Assembly (NCBI RefSeq): GCF_003672135.1
Contig: NC_039510.1
Location: 2,666,001 to 2,730,000 of the forward strand
Direction: 5' to 3'
DNA from: Ooceraea biroi
Lineage: Eukaryota; Arthropoda; Insecta; Hymenoptera; Formicidae
Length of the DNA stretch: 64,000 nt
The notes beneath the pieces were generated by a model that was given only the letters and a program-made list of their open reading frames with translations, was not told where the DNA came from and did not search any database. The translations under genes and the position numbers were made by a program. Shown here one piece after another: positions 13,601-24,396 of the stretch (its first letter is position 1; every line of letters begins with the position of its first letter).

Positions 13601-15265
13601 TAGTTTTCTGTAACAAACAGATTTAGGTACACTTGCCTTTGTACACTTTAGCGCCATACATGTATGCGCATCTGTAGCATTGTAACAAAACCACGTAAAG
13701 CATTCCGAGTCATCATATGTATATGTATGGTCAAATTACGGAATTCCATTGCTTCTGTTGCAATTTTCACTCGCGACTTCACGCATTCCTTTCAGCACGC
13801 ACTATGCGCAAATTTCTTTAATTGGAAACTGGACCGTAACTATATGCAGAGCATGTGCAGAGAGAAATAGAATATAAAAGTTTACCTTTGTCTTTATGCA
13901 TTATTTTATTTTTGTTAAGGCCGTCGTGAACAAAGGAATTTAAAATTGCAGATGTAGAAATTGGGATTGCAACTATGTGTATGCGCATGAGGGTATGGAT
14001 GCACGCGCGTATCTATGGAATACGCGATAAGGATTGCGCGAATCTGTGATAGAATGAAGCCTTCTCTTTTCTCCCTTTTGTTTCTCTTTCAACTTAAAAT
14101 TATAGGAACGTTATTATAGTCACGAATGATAGATCGTTTAAAACAAGCTTAATAGCGCTCTGAGTAATAACCTCTGGGGAATTACTCATCTCTCAGGGTT
14201 GGGAGATAATGCACGCACATTTATCGCGAGGGACCATAGGCGAAGCATGCGAGAGATCGTCCTCTCGTTCGGCCATAACTTAGAATGCTCGCAGATCGGA
14301 ATCCGAGCGATGCTAATTTCAACGTGGAATTCTCGTGGTATCCCTCTTCTCGGTCATCGTCTCGAGGGCGGTACACCACGAATTATATTAACCGCGACCT
14401 CGGCAACCCCCTTGCCTTCATTACTCATCGCTAAAGTCTATTCCTGCTCTCCAAACTCTCGATTCGTTTATTCGAAGGATCCGATTCGATCGATAAATAT
14501 ACAATGTTTCTGTGCGAATTACTTAAATGTAACAAGTTTTTATATTTCTATACAGATGCAAGTTATGATTCTTGCATTCTTTTGGTGTTCTAAAAATAAT
14601 AATAATTATTTTTATATTGTTTGCTTAACATATGACATTTTTCACACTTAAAAATTTTTGGTGGATAATTCTTGTTGTCTATTTATTAATTATATGGCTA
14701 TCTTACAATGTGTAATGTCATTCAAGCAAATGTGATACATTAGCTTTGTAATCTATATATGTATAAGTATTCCTATACACGTTGAAAAGCTTGCTCTCCA
14801 TTTGACTTTGTAATTTCATTTATGCGCAGAATAGCAAAACTTCAGTCCACGGAGACCACCGGTCGTGCAGCACTTGCAAATATTTGCATCTAGCGTTCTA
14901 CCTAGCTTCTGTTCCTTGCCCTCGATTAGAATAATTGTCATGCTTCTGAGTCGTCACCTCGGCTTTACAGTTTACCCAGTTTTAGGATAAACTTGGTGTA
15001 ATGCTGGATATAATAGTGGATAATTACAAACAGTTACCGTTCTCTTTGTATTTAACAAGAAAATTTTCACAAATTTTTAGTTTTAACTTTTCATTAGCAT
15101 CAATTTACTCCGATGATTGATGAGATATGAAAAAGTTAATTAATGTCCCGTTATCCTTCAGATATATTAGGTATACTTCTGTTTTCTGTCTTGAACTTAA
15201 ATCTTGTTTTATCTGAGATAATTTAAATTCTTGTTTCATTAGTCATACCTTTTTACATTTCTTTT
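8410..15265. other. Gene-free stretch with scattered GC-richer islands
   Basis: I recognise no gene in these 6.9 kb. Islands of higher GC and less repetitive sequence stand out at about 9500-9730, 10230-10490, 11820-12020, 12490-12650, 13060-13370, 14200-14480 and 14830-15000. They have no splice-site-bounded, family-like reading frame, so conserved noncoding elements are likelier than exons. If the 8.2-kb exon is real, this is the start of a very long intron. Confidence 0.5.
10585..10633. repeat. (TG)n microsatellite
   Basis: About 24 uninterrupted TG units in noncoding DNA. Confidence 0.95.
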
Positions 15266-16856
15266 TTAAAAATTCCTGTACACTTTCTTTACTTCCGCAA
15301 TTATACACAAGACAAACTTGATGATTACGTCACATTCATTAGTTTTGCTTCTAACTGAAAAAATATATACGCAATAAACACATAGCCGCTATAACCAATT
15401 TTTAATTAAAAACATATCCATCGTGACTAAAAAACAATATTTAGTCTTGATCTATAATTAATATAATATAATATAGGACCTAAAATTATTTAATTTATTG
15501 CTTATATTATTAATTTCATATCTTAATTGATACTTACCTCGATCACTACATGTATTTAATATACGATCGCGTAAGGCATTGTATTTGTGATTTAGAATGA
15601 TCTTAGAGTCTGATAATTCCTTTAATTTGTCCACATTGATATATGAACCAGACATCTTGAATATGTGCAGAAAACATAAACAATGATAAATATAAATATA
15701 AAAATGGAATATAAAAGTATTGAATAAATTAGTAAAATATAATGCGATAGTTAACATTAGATAAACAAAATAAAATAAGACGTGTAAATTAAATAACAAA
15801 AGAAGATTAAAATAGAAATAAATAAACAAAAAATTTAAATTTAATTAAAGATCTATTCATATTAATAAAAAAATTATCTCACATGATTAATCACGTATTT
15901 AATAAATTATTTTAAAAAAAGAATCTTACTATTCCTTTTCTTTGAAGCAAACAGGCAAATAAACAGCCAACTTTTACAACCGAATTATCGGTATCCACTG
16001 TTTCTACACTGTCATTTATTAATCTGTCCATCCTCATTGCATCCTCTACAAAATTTAAAATTTATTTTATATCAGCAAAAGCGTGCAGGAAACAATACTT
16101 TGTATGATATTAAATTTTGATTGTTTTTAGAAAATGGAATATTGAGTTGTATTTTGATTTAAGTAACATTAGAGATTATTTGACTCCAGAAAAATTGAAA
16201 AACGTCTTAATTAAAAAGTAAGAAATGTCTTTCGAATTGTAGCAACTTATGTAAGGCTTATTACATGAAATGCATCTTGCTATTCCTATATTATATAACT
16301 TTTCTGATAATGAGATCGAATATCTAAGAGTCTTTAATATCGCATTACAATAAACTATGATGAAACATGAAACATTTAAGTGATTAATTTTAATTAATGG
16401 AAAAAGATTTAATCTTACCACTTGCAGTACTACTTACCGACTTTTACATTGCTTTTATTCAGGCAAGTCTGCACTTCTGTGCTCGACATCGATAATAATT
16501 CTGTTAGCTTTTCCGTGAGATCATCACTCAGACACATTGTCTATAACGAAATAAAGAAATAGTAATTAACAAAATATATACATAGTGAAATTTATACAAA
16601 AAGCAATGGCTAGAGATAACGAATGATGTTTTATATCAAATTAACCAAAATAAACAAATTTTTCAATAATATTATTCTCCTTTTCTTCCTCTCTCTTTCT
16701 CTTTCTTCTTCTTAATTTACTATTTGTTAAAAGTATATTTCATGCTATTCTTTCATTTTGATCTTACTTTAATTGCAATATTTATGCTTTGATACATATA
16801 AAGATACTTACAGCGCTGATAAATAGGCAGAAAACGAACAATCTGCGCATCATCAT
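15266..16856 (-). CDS. OBP-E: odorant-binding protein, classic six-cysteine, Gp-9/OBP3-like
   Basis: Secreted carrier of small hydrophobic ligands (pheromone/odorant binding, PBP/GOBP fold). Exons 16856-16812, 16540-16438, 16045-15930, 15655-15538 and 15354-15266 join in frame to 156 residues. Residues 1-15 are a signal peptide (three Met codons at the start; the first is taken). Conserved cysteines: 41, 77, 81, 124, 135, 144, spaced X35-X3-X42-X10-X8; the C2-X3-C3 and C5-X8-C6 signatures are exact. A seventh Cys (18) lies just after the signal peptide. The block around VGCLFACLLQRKGIMSG and the RILNTC...NECD..I.FVLC ending closely resemble fire-ant Gp-9 (OBP3), as does the long C1-C2 spacing. 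This is the most downstream member of the array. Gp-9 orthology is inference; OBP identity is firm. Confidence 0.9.
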
Positions 16857-16914
16857 GTTGTTACTCGTTTTCAATGATAAATTTCGTCTGCTAAGTGCTA
16901 GTTCGCTTGTCCAG

Positions 16915-16953
16915 CTGTGAACTAGCGTCGATATCGCGATATATGGTATTTAT
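16915..16953 (-). promoter_or_regulatory. OBP-E core promoter
   Basis: On the minus strand, CACATAAATACC (TATA-like ATAAATA at 16953-16947) precedes TTCACAGC by about 30 bases, followed by the OBP-E ATG about 65 bases on. Same layout as the other OBP genes, though the TATA match is the weakest. Confidence 0.5.
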
Positions 16954-17783
16954 GTGCTATACACAGCAATAAAACATGACGGAGTTTACATGTTAACGGG
17001 GGTTATCGCTAAAGACATCTGGACCAAGTTGTTCGAGAAAGGGGTCTTCTCAGTCATGGTACTTGGTGATTGTTGGAACGTTGTGCTTGCATTCTCAGAA
17101 ATTATTGCAATATAATATTATTGTGAATTAAACATAATAATGCGCACATTCTTCTTTTGATTCGCTTTTCCAATTAATATTTAAAGTATGTTTGTGTCCT
17201 CATTCTTCCACGAAGAAACTTGAATCTTGTCGTTGTGTAGTGATCTTTGACAAAAATTGCTTGATAACAAGAATTTATTACAAGTGAGGCGTGTGCTCTG
17301 ATGTTCGTTTGCATAAACGTATCGTTGTTTTCGGTTTATGTACTTGATTTATGTTTGCATTTCGTAAAATCTTTGCTAGATTAATCAGAATAGGTACTTA
17401 AATGTGTATAATAATTAGCAGTGTAAGTAGTAATTGATGTAATTAATAAATAATACAACGATTTATTAGATTATTGATGTCATATGTTAATTTTCTTAAT
17501 ATAGTGTGCTACTTTTATTATTATGTATTACAGTGTTATAGGCTACGTGAATTAGTTATGAAATATATAACTAGTCTTTTATTTAATATCAGCAATATAT
17601 AATTGTTGAATATATCAACAATAAGATATATTATAAATCTACAGAGACATCATTTTATTTTACTTAAACCCCGATGACAGAAAAGATTCTCTTGCAAAAT
17701 GCTACCACTAATATATGGAAATATCACGATTGGCGGTCCGGTCTGGTTATCCCGTAGATTGTACGAATTTTCTCCTGTTTTTT

Positions 17784-18505
17784 TTATCTTTCGTCTTCTT
17801 CGGAGGAGACGCAAAGCACCAGTCCGACTGCCCTGTCTTCTCGAGACATTTCACTGTTTTCGTTTACTGTAAAAGTCAGAGTATAAATCGTTGATAGTAT
17901 TCTACATTACAAAAATTGCGTGAACCGTGTAGCATAAAGCTGATATTGAACATTGATACTAAAGTATCTTGTTTTTACTTGTGAAAGAATGTTAAGAAAC
18001 ACGTAATATATTATACATTAGTTTGAGGTAGAATTACAGTTGTGCTTATGTAATAGCAGAATGAAGATCAAACATTATTTTGTTTTTGTTTCGTATCGGA
18101 TTTACTTACATGTAGTCACGCATTCTGTCAGAACTTCTTTAGTTGGAGGGTTTTTCAAATCCTTATCATTCTGAAGCACTTCCAGTATCTTGTCGAGAAC
18201 TAATTTCGAGTCCTTCATCTAAAATTGATAAAAATGTGAGAGATTCATTATTATCATTATTATACATTTTGCATCAAATATAAAGAATCAATCTTGTCGA
18301 TCTTCTAATCGTTACTAGAATTTTATAATTATGCGTAAACGTTGCGTGATTGTTACCATTTCTTTCTTTTCCAACATGCACGCTATGAAGGTATTGTGCT
18401 TCAGGAAAACTGCTTTGGTTTCTTCATCAATTTCATCAGTATCTTGCATATTCTTCCACTTTTTCCTTGCTTCAACTAATTCCACTGTTGCAGAAAAAGT
18501 TTTTC

Positions 18506-18549
<44 letters not shown>

Positions 18550-18562
18550 TGTGTGTGTGTGT

Positions 18563-18597
<35 letters not shown>

Positions 18598-20739
18598 TAT
18601 CTCGCATAAGTTTTGCAGAAATTTTTGCAAAAAGGCAAAAATCTAGTGTGACATATATTTCAAACGAATTTGTTACATGCATATATATTTCTAGATATTG
18701 TATCTTCAAAACTGTGTGTTTAGTAAAATATATATATATAATTCTTTTATTCGTAAATTGTAAATATAAAAATCTATTGGATTGGCCAAAAAGTAATTAC
18801 GTTTTTTTTTATATAAATAAAGGCGAATTTTTCATGGGAAACAAAAACTTTATTAAACAATATATTGTCCATTTTGTTTGATTATCTTTTGCCATTTTTC
18901 AGGCAACTTCATGATTCCGCGCTCAAAAAAGTTCTTATCTTTTTCAGCAAAAAACAATTCCAACAACGATTTGATATCCTCATCAGCAGTCAAGGTTTTA
19001 CCATTCAAGACGTTTTGCAAAGAACAAAACAAATGGTAATCTGATGGTGCCAGGTCTGGCGAATATGGTGGATGTGGTAACATCATGGTAACACATCCCA
19101 TCCAAGCTGCAACAATTTTTCACGAGTGACCAAACTTGTACGTGGTCTAGCGTTATCATGGTGAAACACAACACCTTTGCGATTCACCAATTCTCGACGT
19201 TTCTGTTTGATGGCATCATTTAATTTATCCAGTTGACGACAGTATACGTCTGAATGAATGGTTTGATTCCTTGCAAGCAGCTCAAAATACACAATACCTT
19301 TAAAGTCCCACCAGACTGACAGCATAATCTTTCTTTGGTGAATATCTGCTTTTCAAGTGCTTTCAGCAGGTTCATCACGCTTGCTCCACGATCTTTTTCG
19401 TTTGACGTTGTTGTAGACGATCGATTTTTCGTCGCCTGTTATCATACGTTTCAAAAATGGATCATTTTCCTCACGTTTCAAAAGAGAATCGCAGATGTCA
19501 ATACGCTTAGTGAGATAAATTTCTTTCAGCTCATGTGGTACCCAAATATCGAGCTTACTAATGTATCCAAGTCGTTTTAAATGGTTTTCAACACTCGATT
19601 TCGATATGTTAAGATTCTCAGCAATCTCTCGTGTCGTTAAACGCCGATTGGAATCGGTCAGTGCCTTTATTTTGTCATCGTCAATTTCGATTGGCCTTCC
19701 TGAGCGTGGCGCATCTTTCACATTAAAATCTCCAGATCGAAATTTAGTAAACGAATTTTGACACTGCCGAAGTTTTAAAGCATCTTCGCCATATACATGA
19801 CATAACTTTTTATGAGCTTGCACAGTGTTTTTCCCTTTTCGGAAGTAATAAAACAAAATATGAGGAAAATGTTCTTTTTGATTTTCCATTTTGAAATCGA
19901 CGGCAAACAAACAATTGTTAACGAAATCGTGTACTTTCTTTCTCTAAAACAAGCTTGAACTGTGAGTTGTTAACCTACATAATGAATTTGCGGTTTAGAA
20001 TGAAGTTAGTTACATTTCAAGACATGTATGTCCATCTATTGGAAAAAAACGCAATTACTTTTTGGCCAACCCAATATTTTGATTAATGTAAAGATCCAGG
20101 ACTTTTATTTTTTATTTACAAGTTTGATTGTAAATTTTAACGAACACTTTTAATTATAAAATTGTATATTTTCGTGCAACTAACCTATGGTTGTCCCAGC
20201 TTCGTCCAAACATCCTTTTATTGTTGCCACGTCGGTTTCGAATCTACCCGCTAAATCATTTACGTCCTTTACATCTAAATCTGCATCATAATCTGCATTT
20301 ACCTGTATATAAAATAATTCTGTTATATATTTTTCTACTAATAAAATATAATTTTGTCATTGTTGTCAATCTGAAGAAAATAATTGAATTACATGAAAGG
20401 ATTTAGGATAATAAAATATTAAACGTAATCAGAACTATTAAAAAGATTCAATAATATTAATGTATGCAACAATGAAATTATTGTTACACGTTTTGCAATG
20501 AAAAAATTGCCACAAAATTATTACTTTTGTGTATTTTAAATAGTTAAGATAATTGAATTTTCTCTTAAAGGATTTTCTATAGTTTGTTCTATTCGTGCAA
20601 AACGAGAAAAGAAAAGACAAGTATAGAAATACAGTTGTTACAAGAATCACTGTATAATAATTGCATGCAGACGATAGACAAATCAATCTACACTCACGGC
20701 AGCTGCGAGAGCTAGAACAAAGAGTGCGAGTCTCTTCAT
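17784..20739 (-). CDS. OBP-D: Minus-C odorant-binding protein
   Basis: Secreted OBP of the Minus-C class. Exons 20739-20698, 20302-20185, 18484-18357, 18218-18110 and 17866-17784 join in frame to 159 residues, with intron phases 0, 1, 0, 1 as in its neighbours. Residues 1-14 (MKRLALFVLALAAA) are a signal peptide core. The mature protein has only four cysteines, 45, 89, 129 and 151, matching C1, C3, C4 and C6. The C2 position (85) is Thr and the C5 position (142) is Glu, so exactly the C2-C5 disulfide is gone while C1-C3 and C4-C6 remain. The C-terminus is short and acidic. Its 1.7-kb second intron holds a dead full-length mariner and a long GT/CA microsatellite just before the exon-3 acceptor. 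The reading frame is intact, so it is likely functional. Confidence 0.88.
18513..18596. repeat. Interrupted (TG)n microsatellite in OBP-D intron 2
   Basis: About 40 TG/GT units broken by two GG interruptions. On the transcribed minus strand it reads (CA)n and ends about 28 bases upstream of the acceptor of OBP-D exon 3 (18484), in the branch-point region. The long Cys-Val open frames across it are artefacts of the repeat. Confidence 0.95.
18777..20074 (-). mobile_element. Full-length, inactivated mariner (copy 1) in OBP-D intron 2
   Basis: A 1298-bp Tc1/mariner element flanked by TA duplications (18775-18776 and 20075-20076). Its inverted ends read TTGGATTGGCCAAAAAGT and TTGGGTTGGCCAAAAAGT. 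It is in the same orientation as its host gene and wholly intronic. About a dozen differences by eye separate it from copy 2 at 38224-39523. Confidence 0.95.
18853..19910 (-). pseudogene. Broken mariner transposase (copy 1)
   Basis: Cut-and-paste transposase of the DD34D type, no longer intact. The N-terminal part (helix-turn-helix region, WVPHEL, ITGDEK with the first catalytic Asp) is open from 19910 to an in-frame TGA at 19355-19353, where the intact copy at 45118-46146 has Ser. The middle part with HHDNARP continues to an 11-bp insertion (19081-19091) that shifts the frame; the C-terminal part (YSPDLAPSDYHLF, third Asp) follows in another frame. Both lesions recur in copy 2. Confidence 0.93.
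20185..20302 (-). other. OBP-D exon 2 (carries C1)
   Basis: Listed separately because the mariner insertion and the microsatellite part it widely from exon 3. Acceptor 'atatacag' precedes GTAAATGCAG; donor is ACCATAG|GTTAG. It encodes an Asp-rich N-terminal segment (VNADYDADLDVKDVN) and Cys45 in IKGCLDEAG. Confidence 0.85.
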
Positions 20740-20790
20740 ATTCTTGGATTTAGCAACAGGAACGAGCAACTAGTGTAAAGTTAATTCACC

Positions 20791-20826
20791 AACTGAATGC
20801 TAATATTTCTATGGCTCATATTTATA
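20791..20826 (-). promoter_or_regulatory. OBP-D core promoter
   Basis: TATAAATA (20826-20819) and the initiator TCAGTT (20796-20791) are spaced about 30 bases apart on the minus strand, roughly 55 bases before the OBP-D ATG. A textbook TATA/Inr pair. Confidence 0.65.
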
Positions 20827-20829
20827 TCG

Positions 20830-23800
20830 TCGTACCACCATTTTATGTGATCTTACGTCACCGACACGCGAAAGGCATTTCCGTACCTGTGTGTGTGTGT
20901 ATGGATTTGCGGAAGCGCTAGTATAATTGGTTGGCGTATCAGATTTGCATAAGTTTCGATGGCGTCGCGATACCACATCACCGCAATATTGCAATTGTTT
21001 CGTACATGTATGTATATGTGTACGTGTGTGTATGTGTGCAAATTAGGTTGCCGCAATGGGCGACATTGACGTTCAGGAAAAACTGATTGTAAAGCTGATG
21101 CTTAACAAGCGCTACGATAATCTTATTACACGTGAATTACACGTGAATGTAAAAATAGAATACTTTAACACACAAACACATTTCTTTTAACTTATTAACT
21201 TATTACATTAATTGATAGATATATTTTAAAATCCAATAAAAAAAAACAATTTAGTGCTCAGTGTGTAAGAAAACCAAGAAGCAAATTTTTATTAAATTCA
21301 AAAAATATATTAAAAATTATTTATTCTATGCAACAATTGAATTATAATATTGAATATATAAATAAGTAACATTTACATAAATATGATTAATATAACATTT
21401 TAATCATTTAAAGTTTATATAATTAAATTTATATGATTATTTAATTTATTTGTATTATTGATGTGATACATATGTTGCACATAGCTGTTTCAAATAAAAT
21501 ATAAAAATAATATCCATATTTTTAAGAAACAATTGATAATGAAAAATGATAGCGACTTGTTACTTAGACAAATTGTAATAAGTGATAAGAATTACACAAA
21601 TTATTATGATGATAAATGATAAAAATCAGTAACGATAATTAAATTGAAAACTTCGATCACACACAATTAAAAACCCTAAAATTATGCATATTGCAAATCG
21701 AAATAATGGATGACGATTTCTTAAATTCTTATCAAAAAATTTATATTTTGAATTTGTCGAATAATCTGTAATGGATTGAAAATAATAGCAGTGAATTATG
21801 ATGGTAAATGATAAAAATAATGATGGCAATTACGAAGTCCGTTCAAGGCCGGCAATGTACACTCTCGTTGTAACGCGCAACAAATGTGCATAAAGTTGGA
21901 CTTTAGTTTGATTTTACCTGCTTCCGGATCTACTTAATCGCAAATAGTTTCTGCGAAAGCGCGACCTAGCTGGCTTTGCTGGTTGCTTCGGAATTGGTCG
22001 TTGGATAATAAAATGTAACTGAAGTTCTGGAAAATATATACAGTGTTTCAGAAACAAATAGTAAAATTATATATATGTATATCGTCGACTTAAAAGAATT
22101 GTTTTTGTACTCGGTACTAATCGAAACTAATCGGAAGTAAACCAGACATATTCAAAGATCTGCAATTTAAGATTAGAGCGAATGAGTGATTAGACAGTCA
22201 AAGTCGAAGAGGATCCAAGATTGAATACGGAAGATTGCATCAAGAAAACAAAGTGTTTTCAATAACTCAACTCCATAGAGCGTCTTGCAAGAACATTTTT
22301 CACGTCCCCTCCTACATGCAACGAATATAAGTTTTTCCATGAATCATATACTTCGTGATTAATTTTTTATCGAATAGTATGATATTTATAATAGTAGATT
22401 TTTCTGAATATCGATACTTTCCACAGAAAAAGCAAACGAGGGATTTTATGATAAATTTTATGATAAATCGTTCTATTCCGCATACTAGACTTTGATGTTA
22501 TATAAATTTTTGTGTAATCTATGGGATAATATTATTGAAAAATTTTTTTGTGGAACAATGTTTTAATAGTAACAAATAAATATAACTTGAAAAGTTGTTA
22601 TATATGTGTTATATATATATGTGTTGTTAGGAAATGTTCCACTGGAAGTACACAATCAGATATGATTCATGCTTAATGGGATTCTAGTGTATTCTAGCGC
22701 ATTCAGCATTGTTCACGAGTAATAACTTGATAATAATGATTTTTTATGTATAAGAAATGATTTCCTTCTGAAAATTATTTCTTGTATCTCGAAATATTTC
22801 ACATTATTAAAAATATTCAAAATTTTCTCAGTATATCGAATTTATTACTGAAAATCAGAACAAGATTTCGAAATAACTACATCTTATAGTAACGGAAATA
22901 TTATAAATAAGAATTTTAATATATTTTTTTATAAATAAATATTGGACAAATCTTAGATCGAGAAAAAATATGTAGCTCATGCAATTGTCCTTCTTTGCTT
23001 CAATCAAGATTTTATTTTACGTTATTTCAAGTCGAATAAAATCATATCGAATATTTGATCTATCAAACAGATGTTAAATAGAATTTAAAACAGTATTTGT
23101 TACAAACTTATTGTAAAATTCTTTTAGAAATGAATTTTTGTGTATTTGTATTTTATCTCTATTTCTATAACATCACTCAAATATAAAGTAAAATCAATTT
23201 TATTTTTATCTTTTAATAAAATCTAGATAAAAAATGCAAGAATATTAATACAAATTAAAAAACTGAAACTCGCGCAAAACTCGTTGTAAGACGATTTTTT
23301 CTCAAATACAAAGGTTTACTTCTACGAAAATCGCCCTTAAAGCTGGTCATTTGCCAAGGTATCTTGGAGCGTCACCTCTCCGGTCCCTTGTCCTAGCCCT
23401 TGTTCCATTTGGCGACAACTTTATGCAACACTGCATATACGAACTAACTTCGGCCATTACCGACTGCCATTATACTTGACAACGTGAGCCGCTTACGCGA
23501 TCTCCGCCTTCGCTTTCACACATAGGAACATATATTGCACAAACACCTGGCCATGCTAGGCCGTCACATCTTGCTTATATATAATATACATACATATATA
23601 CGTTTGTAGTGTAGTTGGCCATTAAAACATTACGTTTTATCACCTCCACGACGCTAAATAATTCATAACACGTTAAAGTTGCTTTGTTTATTCATAAGGC
23701 TTAGACTCAGGTGTAGCAAATACAGCAGTAATTTGTTAGATCGTCTAGAATTTCAACCGAGAAGTAACCGGAATAATTGAAATCGGGAAATAGTTATCTT

Positions 23801-24227
23801 CAAAAGCATTTCTCATTAGGTTTATTGAACAATTATTTTTATTTTTTTTTTATTTAAAAAGGGATACTGAATTTACATATATCTTGTTTGATTAAAAAAC
23901 TGATAAAGTGTCGGAATCTGCTTAATAAACGTAAATTTAATATTGACTACATAGAACTTAATGTCATGAAGGGTGAGCATATTTAATCTAAATCTAACTA
24001 TAAGATTATCGCAATTAGATAATCTAAAAGAACGTATGAAATCTTATTATTTTATTGGTACACCAAATAACTTACAATCCAATGGAATTGGATGGATATA
24101 AGCACTATTAAAATCCCTTAAAAGCAATATTTCCGAAAACATACTTGAATGCGAATTATTAATAATTAATGCACAAGTTTCGTTGACGCTCCTTTTACAG
24201 ATGATACGTAATCGGGGAGATTTCCTC
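20830..24227. other. Spacer between OBP-D and OBP-C
   Basis: 3.4 kb with no gene recognised and no remnant of a further OBP exon that I could find. Mostly AT-rich; a GC-richer block at about 23330-23530 could be a regulatory element of the array. Confidence 0.55.
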
Positions 24228-24348
24228 CTATTGAGGTTTATCAAACAAATCCATTATATTCTGCTGCAGTGTGCACTGTATCGCCGCAATAGCTTTGTCA
24301 TTGTTGCTTGCTGAGCCTTGCCATTCTGCAATTAATAATAAGAACTGA

Positions 24349-24396
<48 letters not shown>

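Noticed and set aside
14199..14651. 150-codon open frame on the plus strand
   Set aside because: No family resemblance, no splice-bounded structure, and the last third is AT-rich translation. Treated as a noncoding island.
18331..18597. Frames with long Cys-Val or His-Thr runs
   Set aside because: Translations of the (TG)n microsatellite and the antisense of OBP-D exon 3.
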